Origin: Leptospira biflexa
GTDB lineage: Bacteria; Spirochaetota; UBA4802; UB4802
NCBI GenBank assembly: GCA_020721905.1
Contig: DYLU01000011.1
Coordinates: forward strand, 1 to 60,742
Direction of reading: 5' to 3'
Length of the DNA: 60,742 nucleotides
A model generated the notes under the pieces. It worked only from the letters and a program-made list of their open reading frames with translations. It searched no databases and had not been told where the DNA came from. Positions 43,726 through 52,811 of this stretch are shown here, in pieces. A program made the translations under genes and the position numbers. Position 1 is the first letter of the stretch, and each line of letters starts with the position of its first letter.

Positions 43726-46700
43726 TTATATATTCTTAATGATGCGCCTATCGATTGCTACACCCTTTTTATCAGGATGTTCAACCATGTGGTCCATCAT
43801 AGACATACCATGAAAGCGCATCACGTTGAGCATAAATATTTCCAGTTTATTTAATGTTGTAGGGGGCAATGTGTTCCCATCTATCTCTACCGACATAACC
43901 GGATAACCTTTTGAACGCGCCCATGGAGTTAATACCCCTTCAATGACCCTGCCAATCAAGCACGCAAATGGCGATATATTTACAATACCTGCATAGCCAT
44001 CCTGCATTGCAGATGCTGCCACACCACTGGATACAGTTATCTCGGACTGCAATTCCAGATTAACAAAATTCCTTTTTGCCATATCCATAATTGCATGCAT
44101 ATCATGAGGTGTTTCAGGCACCAATTGTGTTGTTTGGAGTACCTTTTTCACTCGGTGTTCTATACGATGCTTATACCACTGTTCAAGATAAAACCACATA
44201 AGCTTGCGTGTTTCAGGAATAAAAAGCTTTTTATACCACGGTGACAGAGCAATTGCCTGCTTATACTCATACTCGCGTGTAAAGTCACAATAGTATATCC
44301 ATTCACTCACACCTGAAACTTTAGCAATAATCCCCTTTTTGCTAAAATGCTTCACAAGTTCATCAACAGCAAAGTCATCCCTTCGCACATAAATTTCACC
44401 AACTACCAGTACCTTAGGGCATTGGTCGATAGTCCTTTGAAGCGGGATTGTTTTGATAGTATTAGCTATTTTCTTTAACACCGGAATTACTTTTGTGACA
44501 TCCTTTTCCGCAACCGTAATCAACTCCTGCCATAGTGTATCATAGAGGTTGAGCGCAGAAACAGGATCCTTTGCACAGGCCCTGAGCGACGTTTCAATAT
44601 CTTTCATATAATCGCTAATAGCAACCCCCCACCACGCATGCTTTGAAAAATGAGGCCCAAGTTCCGTATATGAATTAGATGAATCCAGTGTTACCACGCA
44701 CACATTGTCAAACTGCATATCCTTAAAGAGATTTTCGTAAAACACATAGTATTGTCCTGTTCGGCATGGGCCCTGGGTGGTAGGAACAAACAATAAATAT
44801 ATTTCATCTTTTTTATACTCATGCGAAGCAAAGTATTGCAGTGCACTTCCCAAAACAAGATGCGATGGAAGGCATTCTTTACCTGATACAAACTGCCGTG
44901 CCAGTTGTAAGGTTTTACTGTCCGGTACCGGTAATGCCAGAGCATCTATCCCTGCTGAACGCAATGATGCAGCCAAAAGCTCTGCGCCAAGCCTTCCCAT
45001 ACTTGCCAAAAGAAGCTTTACTTTTTTATTATTGCGTATTGGTATTTTTATATTGTTGTATACATTTGTAACATACAGCTGATCATCAATGACAAAGCGG
45101 AGTCCATTATCATAGCGCCCCATTGCATCATCAAGGCACTTTTTCCGATACCCTTCAATAATATCCAGAAATGCTTCAATACGTGTATCAATACCGGCAT
45201 CAGCCGTATGTGAATCAAGCTCTAAAATTAAAAATGGCTTTGTACCCATAATCCATTTTAAATAATGCAGCATGAATGAATCAGGTGCACACGAAAAATT
45301 TGAAATAAACGTAACATAGATATTATTTTCCTTTGAAAGCTTAACAGCCGTTTTCATATCAAGCTGACCATAGTACCAGTACATATTGGGAAAAATTTCT
45401 TCATCGTCAAACGGCACTATATCAAATGGGATGACGGTATAGCCAATACTGGTGTACTTTTTAGGGATACCCATGTTAGCATCTTTGGTGAATGCATTGT
45501 AGGGACGCCCTAACAGTGCAATTGCTGGTTTATTCAATTTTTTGGCAAACTCAAGTGCCTGCTTCCCTAATTCATGTGCCTTTATAAAATATTCTTTTTG
45601 TTTTTTATACGCTATATCAAATGCACGCAAACCTTCTTCTTCAGTAAACCCCAATTGCTGTGCCATACCAACAAACGAATCCTTAGTAACCGAATCTAAA
45701 GTAAAGCTGATAACTGGAGCAAGAACTTTCTCATTAGATATTTCATCAAACGCCTTTTGTATATAATAAGGAAGACTCTGCGTGATGGGACAGAATGTTG
45801 CACGCGTTTCTTCCTGATAGCTATGCATCTGCTTTATATGTGGCAGAAAGATATAATCAACACCTTTATCCAGAAGATTTTTTACCGCACCGTGAGCAAT
45901 CTCAGCAGGGAAGCAATAGGCACTTTCAACTTTAGCTTTCCCTTCCTCTGAGATTTCATCTGAAGGCACTATCGCCACACCCAATGAATGGAAAAACCAT
46001 GAATATAGCGGCCATAATGTATATGCTGAAAAACACAATGGAATCCCAACTGTCATTGAAGCCTCTTTGGGATCACCATCCGGTGCACATTCCTTAAACA
46101 ACAGAGCATTACGCTTTTCAACAAAATCCACCACCTCTTCTTCGTTGATTACCCTCTTTTTACGCATATTAGCATACTTATTACAACGCCCACCAAACAT
46201 GTATCTGTTCCCGTTGACATTGAGCACCCTGATAGGGCAGTAATTATCACACGCTTTACAGGTAAACTCGCGCTCGTAAACAATTTCAGTAGCAAGGATT
46301 TCATCAAGTGCGTATACTTTCTTTTGCAAAAGGCCATCATTCAGTTTTTGCAATGCAACCATTGCAACACCAAAGCACCCCATAAGTTCAGGATCAGGCG
46401 GCACGGTAATGGGCTTATTTAAAAGCATTGCAAACGCAAGTGGCACCGCCTTGTTTTTTGCAACTCCACCCTGCAATACGATAGAATTGCCTATAGTTCT
46501 ATTACCCACCACGCGGTTGAGGTAGTTTGCAACAATCGATGTCACAATGCCGGCAGTAATATCTTCTTTAGCAGCGCCCTGCTGAATGGCTTTACGAATA
46601 TCCGAATTAATAAATGCTGAACAATGCTCACCAAACTTAAGCGGCTTTTTTGCCTTCAATGCAATGTCCCCAATCTCCCATGCATGTGGAATGTTGAGAT

Positions 46701-48021
46701 CACCCTGCGCAGATTCTTCAAGAAACGAACCCGTACCAGCCGAACAGGCTTCATTCATGGCATAATCAATGGGCACGCCATTTTTTAAAAACACATACTT
46801 TGCATCCTGACCGCCAATCTCAAAAACGGTGTCTATATCTGGCTTAAAATAGGTGGTACCCACTGAATGGGCAATGATTTCATTATAAATGGCCGGCGTT
46901 TCAAGGAATACCCCAAGTATTTCGCGCGACGATCCGGTGGTTGCCGCTAAGGATATGGTAATGGGTGCATCCCCAATCTGTTCTTTAAGCTGTTTTTTTA
47001 TTTCAACAATGCATTGTTTTAATGCTTTGACCGGATCACCATGAGTACGGCCATAATAGGCTGCAACAATCTCATGAGTATGGATGTCAACAAGACAAGC
47101 CTTGGTTGTTGTTGATCCACCATCAACACCAAGGATGTACTCGCCATCTGGCTTGGCATTCCCGCGCTTTGACGGGATATAGGTAACCTTATCCAGTGCA
47201 GTTGAAAGACTTTCAAATTGAGGGTAGCTTACCGTATACTCTTCAAATAACGTTTTGGGTAATGGTGCGCCATACTCCTGTGCCAAAAGAGCTGCACCAT
47301 AGCCTTCAAAATACGCTGCGGTTTGGGGTATTACAAAATCTACCTCCGGTAGTTTTTCTTTAATAAATTGTTCTATGAATGGATTTTGCGTGATACCTCC
47401 GGTCAGGATTACTAAACCCCGGTTTATCCGTGCTTTTTTTAAAAATTCAACAACCTTGATTGCCATAACATTTGAAAGTGACAGCACAATATCGCCTTTC
47501 GTTGCTTCACCTTTATTCAACCTGTGAGTACAGTCACTTTTCATAAATACCGAACAGCGTGTGGAGAGTTTAAGCACCTTGCTTTCAGATGGTACTGAAG
47601 AGACACCTTCAAGCGTCATATCCATACGGGCAAGCTGCTGCTTAAAAAATTCACCGGTTCCCGCAGCACATTTATTCCCTGAATAGGTATTTTTTATTTT
47701 TTTATTTTCGTCGATAGCATACACTACTAAATCTTCACCACCCATTGAAACTACGGCAACGGGATCATAATCCATTTGCTTCAGCGCTTCCTCAATACAT
47801 ACTGATTCAATGACACGGGGGAGCTTTATTAAAAATCTACCTTCATTCCCGGTAACTATCGCTTTAGCATCAGCTGGAATAGATAATTTTGAAAGTATTG
47901 CGTTAAGTGTACCAGGAACATTGCCTTCATGATGAACTATGCTAAATTCTTCAACAGTACCATTTTTGGATATAACAACTTTAACACTTGTAGAACCAAT
48001 ATTAATCCCAATGCCCGTCAT
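43726..48021 (-). CDS. Large acyl-CoA dehydratase activase-related protein
   Basis: A 1431-residue protein. Two BadF/BadG/BcrA/HgdC-type ASKHA ATPase domains lie in tandem: the first starts GIGINIGSTSVKVVI (about 3), with NKCAAGTGEFF; the second starts GEYILGVDGGSTTTKACLVD (about 294), with NEACSAGTGSFLEESA. The Cys in each CxAGTG loop would ligate a [4Fe-4S] cluster at a dimer interface. Next comes a CxxC-rich DUF2229-type region (FTCKACDNYC) and a C-terminal half resembling HgdB-type dehydratase subunits. Activases drive ATP-dependent one-electron transfer to 2-hydroxyacyl-CoA dehydratases or benzoyl-CoA reductases. This long form is widespread in anaerobes, but its substrate is undefined. 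GAGG supports the start. Confidence 0.85.
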   Translation of the reverse strand: MTGIGINIGSTSVKVVISKNGTVEEFSIVHHEGNVPGTLNAILSKLSIPADAKAIVTGNEGRFLIKLPRVIESVCIEEALKQMDYDPVAVVSMGGEDLVVYAIDENKKIKNTYSGNKCAAGTGEFFKQQLARMDMTLEGVSSVPSESKVLKLSTRCSVFMKSDCTHRLNKGEATKGDIVLSLSNVMAIKVVEFLKKARINRGLVILTGGITQNPFIEQFIKEKLPEVDFVIPQTAAYFEGYGAALLAQEYGAPLPKTLFEEYTVSYPQFESLSTALDKVTYIPSKRGNAKPDGEYILGVDGGSTTTKACLVDIHTHEIVAAYYGRTHGDPVKALKQCIVEIKKQLKEQIGDAPITISLAATTGSSREILGVFLETPAIYNEIIAHSVGTTYFKPDIDTVFEIGGQDAKYVFLKNGVPIDYAMNEACSAGTGSFLEESAQGDLNIPHAWEIGDIALKAKKPLKFGEHCSAFINSDIRKAIQQGAAKEDITAGIVTSIVANYLNRVVGNRTIGNSIVLQGGVAKNKAVPLAFAMLLNKPITVPPDPELMGCFGVAMVALQKLNDGLLQKKVYALDEILATEIVYEREFTCKACDNYCPIRVLNVNGNRYMFGGRCNKYANMRKKRVINEEEVVDFVEKRNALLFKECAPDGDPKEASMTVGIPLCFSAYTLWPLYSWFFHSLGVAIVPSDEISEEGKAKVESAYCFPAEIAHGAVKNLLDKGVDYIFLPHIKQMHSYQEETRATFCPITQSLPYYIQKAFDEISNEKVLAPVISFTLDSVTKDSFVGMAQQLGFTEEEGLRAFDIAYKKQKEYFIKAHELGKQALEFAKKLNKPAIALLGRPYNAFTKDANMGIPKKYTSIGYTVIPFDIVPFDDEEIFPNMYWYYGQLDMKTAVKLSKENNIYVTFISNFSCAPDSFMLHYLKWIMGTKPFLILELDSHTADAGIDTRIEAFLDIIEGYRKKCLDDAMGRYDNGLRFVIDDQLYVTNVYNNIKIPIRNNKKVKLLLASMGRLGAELLAASLRSAGIDALALPVPDSKTLQLARQFVSGKECLPSHLVLGSALQYFASHEYKKDEIYLLFVPTTQGPCRTGQYYVFYENLFKDMQFDNVCVVTLDSSNSYTELGPHFSKHAWWGVAISDYMKDIETSLRACAKDPVSALNLYDTLWQELITVAEKDVTKVIPVLKKIANTIKTIPLQRTIDQCPKVLVVGEIYVRRDDFAVDELVKHFSKKGIIAKVSGVSEWIYYCDFTREYEYKQAIALSPWYKKLFIPETRKLMWFYLEQWYKHRIEHRVKKVLQTTQLVPETPHDMHAIMDMAKRNFVNLELQSEITVSSGVAASAMQDGYAGIVNISPFACLIGRVIEGVLTPWARSKGYPVMSVEIDGNTLPPTTLNKLEIFMLNVMRFHGMSMMDHMVEHPDKKGVAIDRRIIKNI

Positions 48022-48071
48022 AATAGACCTCTTCAGATAAAAAAAATGTATTTGTTTATGATATTTGTATT

Positions 48072-48992
48072 TTATACCTCTTTTTCTTGGGGTATGACAA
48101 TAGAAGCAACTATTGAAATTGCCAATAATAATGCTATTATACCCAATGAAATCTCAGTGGATATATGATAACCACATTGTGCAACAATCATCTTGCAGCC
48201 CACATAAATTAAAATAACCGATAAGCCATAATGCAAAAATCTAAAAATCCGCATGACTGCTGCCAGTGCAAAATAAAGAGCCCTAAGACCCAGAATTGCC
48301 ATAACATTTGACGTGTACACAATGAAGGGATCATGACTGATTGCAAGAACGGCAGGGATTGAATCAACCGCAAACACAATATCCGTTGATTCAATTACCA
48401 GCAAGACAATAAAAAGTGGTGTAACAAAGTGTTTTCCGTTTTCTTTAACAAAAAAATAGCCGTTACGATAGTCACCTGTAACGGGCAGGATGGTACGTGC
48501 TAATTTTAATACCGGATTTTTTTCAGGATGTATTTCTTTATCCTTTTCTTTCATCATCTTATATCCGCTATAGATTAAAAACGCACCAAAGACATACAGT
48601 ATCCAATCAAACTTTTCTATTAACGCAATGCCGGCAAAGATGAATATGGCACGCATAATCAGGGCACCCAGCACACCCCAGAAGAGTACCTTATGCTGAT
48701 ATACCGGATTAACTTTAAAATAGGTAAAAAGCATCAGGAATACAAATATGTTATCCATGCTTAATGATTTTTCAACAAGGTAGGCAGTTAAAAACAGCAA
48801 GGCTTTCTGGTAATCGGCGTACAAATATATGCCCGCATTAAACATCAGGGACAACACAACCCAGAATATTGTCCATAGTATCGCTTCTTTTACTTTTATT
48901 TCATGTGCCTTTCTGTTGAAGACACCTAAATCTAAAAGAAGCATAAGCAGGACAAAAATATTAAAACCAACCCATAAAAAAATTTTAGCCAT
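48072..48992 (-). CDS. TerC/Alx-family membrane protein
   Basis: A 306-residue protein with about nine transmembrane helices. TerC signatures are EKSLSMDNIFVFLMLF (about 75-90) and VIESTDIVFAVDSIPAVLAIS (read as ESTDIVFAVDSIPAVLA, about 202-218), whose acidic residues line the metal path. Family members export Mn2+ (Alx, MeeF) or aid metallation of secreted proteins. GGAG before the ATG supports the start. I looked for a yybP-ykoY Mn riboswitch upstream and did not find one. It lies between the activase-like gene and hypB, in no obvious pathway. Confidence 0.9.
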   Translation of the reverse strand: MAKIFLWVGFNIFVLLMLLLDLGVFNRKAHEIKVKEAILWTIFWVVLSLMFNAGIYLYADYQKALLFLTAYLVEKSLSMDNIFVFLMLFTYFKVNPVYQHKVLFWGVLGALIMRAIFIFAGIALIEKFDWILYVFGAFLIYSGYKMMKEKDKEIHPEKNPVLKLARTILPVTGDYRNGYFFVKENGKHFVTPLFIVLLVIESTDIVFAVDSIPAVLAISHDPFIVYTSNVMAILGLRALYFALAAVMRIFRFLHYGLSVILIYVGCKMIVAQCGYHISTEISLGIIALLLAISIVASIVIPQEKEV

Positions 48993-49097
48993 ATATCTTT
49001 ACTCCGTGTACACAGTACGTTATAGCAGGGGAAAGCATATATCAACCTTGCTGAATGCGGTGAAAATGCTCTTTTATAGTATTATATTACTATAATG

Positions 49098-49766
49098 TTA
49101 CTTACCAACCTTATTTTTTATCCGTGAGCGCAGTGCTTTTAAGAATACTTCTATGCCTTCACCGGTTTTTGCACTTACTTTGTGTACTTCCATCTTTGGA
49201 TTTGTGCGCTTAACATTTGCCAGCAATTCATCCATATTAAAATCAAGATAGGGCAACAGGTCAATTTTATTAATCAATAACGTATGCGAAGAGTTAAACA
49301 TTAATGGATATTTAACAGGCTTGTCTTCACCTTCTGTTACACTCAATACCACAACTCGCTCATCATCACCCAATTCAAATTCAGCAGGGCATACCAGATT
49401 GCCAACATTTTCAATAATGACCACATCAACTGCATTTAAATCAAATTTTTCCAGGCAACCTAATATCCAGGAACTTTCTAAATGGCATGCACCTCCAAAC
49501 AATTTCGTCTCAATCTGAACTATGGGAATATTATATTTTGCCAGGCGCAAAGCATCATTGGTTGTTTCAATATCGCCTTCAATCAGTGCTACATTGTAAT
49601 CTTTTATAAGGTCATTGATTATTCTATCAGTGATTGTTGTTTTACCGGCACCAGGTGAGCTCATAATGTCAAACATGTATATTTTCTTTTCGCTGAGTAG
49701 TTTCTTTATTTCCTCAGCCTTTTGAATATTTGATTCATAAATGTTCTGTAAAACCTGAATTTCCAT
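49098..49766 (-). CDS. hypB: Hydrogenase nickel incorporation GTPase HypB
   Basis: A 222-residue SIMIBI-class GTPase that helps insert Ni into the hydrogenase large subunit. P-loop SSPGAGKTT (36-44), C94-H95 in GGACHLESSW for the G-domain metal site, ENVGNLVCPAEFELGDD, and TEGEDKPVKYPLMF are all present; NKIDL is the base-recognition motif. It lacks the N-terminal CxxCGC and His-rich Ni store found in some HypB. CAGGAG supports the start. It lies 460 bases beyond the hydrogenase operon on the same strand, and no hypA, its usual partner, is visible in the window. Confidence 0.95.
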   Translation of the reverse strand: MEIQVLQNIYESNIQKAEEIKKLLSEKKIYMFDIMSSPGAGKTTITDRIINDLIKDYNVALIEGDIETTNDALRLAKYNIPIVQIETKLFGGACHLESSWILGCLEKFDLNAVDVVIIENVGNLVCPAEFELGDDERVVVLSVTEGEDKPVKYPLMFNSSHTLLINKIDLLPYLDFNMDELLANVKRTNPKMEVHKVSAKTGEGIEVFLKALRSRIKNKVGK

Positions 49767-50178
49767 GAGGTATTCTCCTGAAAATTAAAAAAATTGAATG
49801 CACTATAAAAAAATTGCAGGCGTTTATTTTAAATAATACACATTACCATTATTCCCATGTTACCAAATCACTTTATCACATAAATATAATTATGTAAAAA
49901 ATTTCATTATCAACAATTATTGTCCAAGAGATATTTTTGAATACACAAATGTTTACAGATTTATCTGAAAAAGGTCGTTAAGCGAATGTGTTAAACTAAT
50001 TTACTTACACAGTATACTCCTTTGGATACAATTTTGCTGTATCGTGTAACCGAACTAATGGGTGAACACTGAAAAATTTGTATCAAAATAACCTTTTTAG
50101 CCATGGCAAATAGTATCCAAATTTCATTCATAAACATGTATGCATATTGGTCAATTCTTTTCATGTATTATTATATAC
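49767..50178. other. Intergenic region between hypB and the hydrogenase
   Basis: AT-rich sequence of about 400 bases carrying the hypB leader. I see no hypA, no RNA gene and no convincing promoter. The 12-bp hairpin at its hydrogenase end is listed separately. Confidence 0.4.
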
Positions 50179-50205
50179 ATGGCTATCATCTGCGATGATA
50201 GCCAT
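50179..50205 (-). terminator. Hairpin after the hydrogenase operon
   Basis: A perfect 12-bp inverted repeat (ATGGCTATCATC and its complement) around a 3-base loop. It lies 21 bases past the end of the out-of-frame hydrogenase tail (50227), not just past the in-frame UGA, which suggests the tail belongs to the gene. There is no strong T tract. Confidence 0.55.
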
Positions 50206-50226
50206 TCATAAAATCAGTATGTTTAC

Positions 50227-50292
50227 TTAGCAAATCTTGAAGGTTCCTATCTCATTATCCCCTTCAACAATGTGTACCGCACAAGCTATATC
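50227..50292 (-). other. Out-of-frame C-terminal tail of the hydrogenase large subunit
   Basis: One base off the frame of the large subunit, the minus strand reads DIACAVHIVEGDNEIGTFKIC and then TAA (50229-50227). This matches the normal end of group 1 hydrogenases after the Pro: the IACAVH part of DPCxxCxxH plus a 14-residue tail that the maturation protease would remove. The Pro and the first Cys of the motif have no counterpart. Confidence 0.75.
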
Positions 50293-51790
50293 AAACAAAC
50301 GAATGTACCACACGGACTGCCTCAATTGGATTCTTTGGATCTGCAATAGGTGTACCTAATAGTGCCTGCTCAATTGGACCTGATGTACCATCATCGCCTC
50401 GTGGACCATAGGACCAGGTTGCAGGCTCAACAATCTGATAGCTGGCAATCTTTTTATCTTCTATGTTAATCCAGTGACCTAATGCACCACATGAAGCATC
50501 AGTCAATCCTTCACCCTGCGATTTTTCAGGTATTTCATAGGTAGTTCGTGACTTTTCGTCAACCTCCAGTTCATCCAGCCACTCATATGCCCGCTGACAG
50601 AGTAGCTTACATTCAATGACTCTTGAAGCATGACGGCCCAAGACCGAAAAGACAGCATCAATATCAGCATTGAATACTTTCAGCAGTGCATCCACCTCTT
50701 TTTTTACTTGTGCATGGCCACTGAGATAGCTTATGACCACACGTGCTAAAGGTCCAACTTCCATTGGCATGCCATCATAGCGAGGAGCCTTAAGCCATGA
50801 ATACGCACCACCCTTATGCGGATCAGGATTTGTTTGCCCCTGCAATGGATGCAGATTGCTCCCTGAATCATATCGGGAAAACTTTACCTGCTCCCTAATC
50901 TTAGCCGAATCAAATTCAGAAAGGTTTTTGCCATCAAATACACCACGTTTGAAGAAAAATTCAGTAAGATCATCGTTTTCTTCAAATGCACCATATGATA
51001 GAAAATTGGTAAACTTCCCAAGCTTAAAATAATCACTATACGCTTTTGCTATTGCAATAACATCGTTGGCATATATTTCGTTCACAAACCGCTCAACTGC
51101 TTTTAAATCTTTTTTATACTGGCGGATTGCACTTCGTGTTGGCACCTGTGTCACCCCACCTGGTACAAGAGCATTGATGTGCGGGGTTTTACCGCCAAAA
51201 AGAGCTATCATCTGCTGAGCCTTGATACGCACATCAAGGGCCTCTAAATAATGAGCTATTGCCGCAATATTTAAATCCAGATCTTTGATGTAGAAATCAC
51301 CTTCGTATCGTGGTAAAAACGGTGCTACTGCAGTGATGGCATTTTGTCTGTTCTTCTTTACTTCAAGCTCATTCCGCACCCAATCACGAACCGCTAAAAG
51401 TTTTTTATTGGTACCATTGTATTTTAATATTGAAGTGATATCAACATAGTCCAATGCACATAAATGGTAAAAATGTAAAATATGCGACTGCAAATAATCT
51501 GCGGTCAATATTAAGTTCCTCAGTAATCTGCCGTTTTTATTGGCCTTTATGCCAAACGCAGCATCTAAACATTTGCTGGATGCAATGCCATGAGCAGCAG
51601 AGCATACTCCACTAATACGTTGAGTAATCTGTGTCGCATCTACTGGATTACGCCCTTTTAAAATCATTTCATATCCCCGGAACATATTACCTTTGCTCCA
51701 TGCATTCACTACCTTACCATTTTGCACATCTATCTCTATTGACAGATGACCTTCTATTCTGGTTATTGGATCCAATAATACCTTAGCCAT
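50291..51790 (-). CDS. Ni-dependent hydrogenase large subunit, atypical Ni site
   Basis: A 499-residue catalytic subunit of a periplasmic H2-oxidising hydrogenase. The N-terminus DPITRIEGHL and the L1 region RGYEMIL are normal. The L2 motif RxCGxCxxxH reads R58-I-S60-G-V-C63-S-A-A-H67: the first Ni-ligating Cys is Ser (codon AGT, 51613-51611) and the bridging Cys is kept. The C-terminus follows the family (QALLGTPIADPKNPIEAVRV, then VHSF) until GTT TGA at 50291-50296, where DPCxxC is expected. The remaining IACAVH and tail lie in another frame. Options are sequencing error, frameshift mutation, +1 frameshifting at GUU-UGA, or UGA as selenocysteine. GGAGG supports the start, 8 bases inside the small-subunit gene. 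Confidence 0.85.
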   Translation of the reverse strand: MAKVLLDPITRIEGHLSIEIDVQNGKVVNAWSKGNMFRGYEMILKGRNPVDATQITQRISGVCSAAHGIASSKCLDAAFGIKANKNGRLLRNLILTADYLQSHILHFYHLCALDYVDITSILKYNGTNKKLLAVRDWVRNELEVKKNRQNAITAVAPFLPRYEGDFYIKDLDLNIAAIAHYLEALDVRIKAQQMIALFGGKTPHINALVPGGVTQVPTRSAIRQYKKDLKAVERFVNEIYANDVIAIAKAYSDYFKLGKFTNFLSYGAFEENDDLTEFFFKRGVFDGKNLSEFDSAKIREQVKFSRYDSGSNLHPLQGQTNPDPHKGGAYSWLKAPRYDGMPMEVGPLARVVISYLSGHAQVKKEVDALLKVFNADIDAVFSVLGRHASRVIECKLLCQRAYEWLDELEVDEKSRTTYEIPEKSQGEGLTDASCGALGHWINIEDKKIASYQIVEPATWSYGPRGDDGTSGPIEQALLGTPIADPKNPIEAVRVVHSFV

Positions 51791-52787
51791 TAATGCTACC
51801 TCCCGCTTTTAGTTTTAATACAACTTCAGCTACTTCAGGATGCAAATTCTTTAATTCATCATTACTTGCTACAAGATGTTTGTAAATACCTCTGTTACCA
51901 TAATCCGGGAACACAGGTTCGGTACACCCAATACATCCTGATCCACACCCAACACAGGTATTTGCGCCATCAACCCATTTGCGAGTAGGAATATCACATC
52001 CAGTATCCATACCACGACATCCAAGTAGATATAAGCATCCTTCATCACCCCAATGCTTTGCAAAGCGTCCACGCTTGTAATCCGGCAAACGTTCACATTT
52101 TTCATGCACTGTGGTCCCATAATACATCAGCGGACGATTGTATTCATCAAGTGCAGGCATACCTTTTAACAATACATGGAGCAGTGTTCCTACCACCCAG
52201 TCAGGATGTGGGGGGCATCCAGGGATATTAATTACCTTTTTATCAGGGATTATATTCTGTAATGATGTAGCACCGGTTGGATTATCGCCGGTTGCATGAA
52301 TTTTGGCAGCAGGTATGCCACCAAATGCTGCACAGGTACCAACAGCAATCAGAGCCATTGCATTTTCCCCTAATTTCTGAATCCACTCGCGGGCGCCTAT
52401 AATTTTACCATCCATTTCACCAATGGTACAATATTCATCCGATTTGGTAGGTATTGAACCCTCAACGATAAGTATAAAATCTTTCCGATTGGTTTTGACA
52501 GCATCTTCCAGTACCTGAGTGGCTGCATGACCTGTACCACCGCATAATGTCTGGTGATAGTTCAGGCTTATGTGCTCAGTAATTACCGATACAATACCGG
52601 GATCAACCTTATTAAGAAGCGATATTGAGCACCCGGAACATGACTGGGCCTGAATCCATATTACATTGGTACGTGCACTTGCTTTTTTTAACGCTTTTTT
52701 ACAACCCTGAATTAAAACACCAGGGAAGGCAACTGCTGCAGTAGTTGTTCCCATGATTTTTAAAAATTCTCTTCTATTTAGCGACAT
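51783..52787 (-). CDS. Ni-hydrogenase small subunit, Tat-exported, possibly lipid-anchored
   Basis: A 334-residue electron-transfer subunit. The twin-arginine signal N4-R-R-E-F-L-K10 is followed by LIQGC with C29, a near-lipobox like that of lipid-anchored [NiFeSe] hydrogenases. The proximal cluster uses SCSGCS, VGTCAAFGG and PGCPPHPDW. The distal cluster uses His/Cys of VHEKC plus C in DEGC and LGC. The medial cluster uses TGCD and NTCVGCGSGCIGC, which carries one Cys more than the common NxCVGxGxPCIGC. The extra Cys may make this a [4Fe-4S] cluster, as in [NiFeSe] enzymes. The large subunit and this protein should be exported together through Tat. GGAGG supports the start. Confidence 0.93.
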   Translation of the reverse strand: MSLNRREFLKIMGTTTAAVAFPGVLIQGCKKALKKASARTNVIWIQAQSCSGCSISLLNKVDPGIVSVITEHISLNYHQTLCGGTGHAATQVLEDAVKTNRKDFILIVEGSIPTKSDEYCTIGEMDGKIIGAREWIQKLGENAMALIAVGTCAAFGGIPAAKIHATGDNPTGATSLQNIIPDKKVINIPGCPPHPDWVVGTLLHVLLKGMPALDEYNRPLMYYGTTVHEKCERLPDYKRGRFAKHWGDEGCLYLLGCRGMDTGCDIPTRKWVDGANTCVGCGSGCIGCTEPVFPDYGNRGIYKHLVASNDELKNLHPEVAEVVLKLKAGGSING

Positions 52788-52811
52788 GTAACAACCTCCT
52801 CATATATCAGG

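Noticed and set aside
48993-49097. Mn riboswitch (yybP-ykoY) upstream of the TerC-family gene
   Set aside because: The gap is only about 100 bases and lacks the conserved loops of that riboswitch.
50240-50290. Selenocysteine insertion element after the hydrogenase UGA
   Set aside because: Only a 4-bp stem (TGTG / CACA) could be drawn by eye near the expected place. That is too weak to call a bacterial SECIS, though it does not exclude one.
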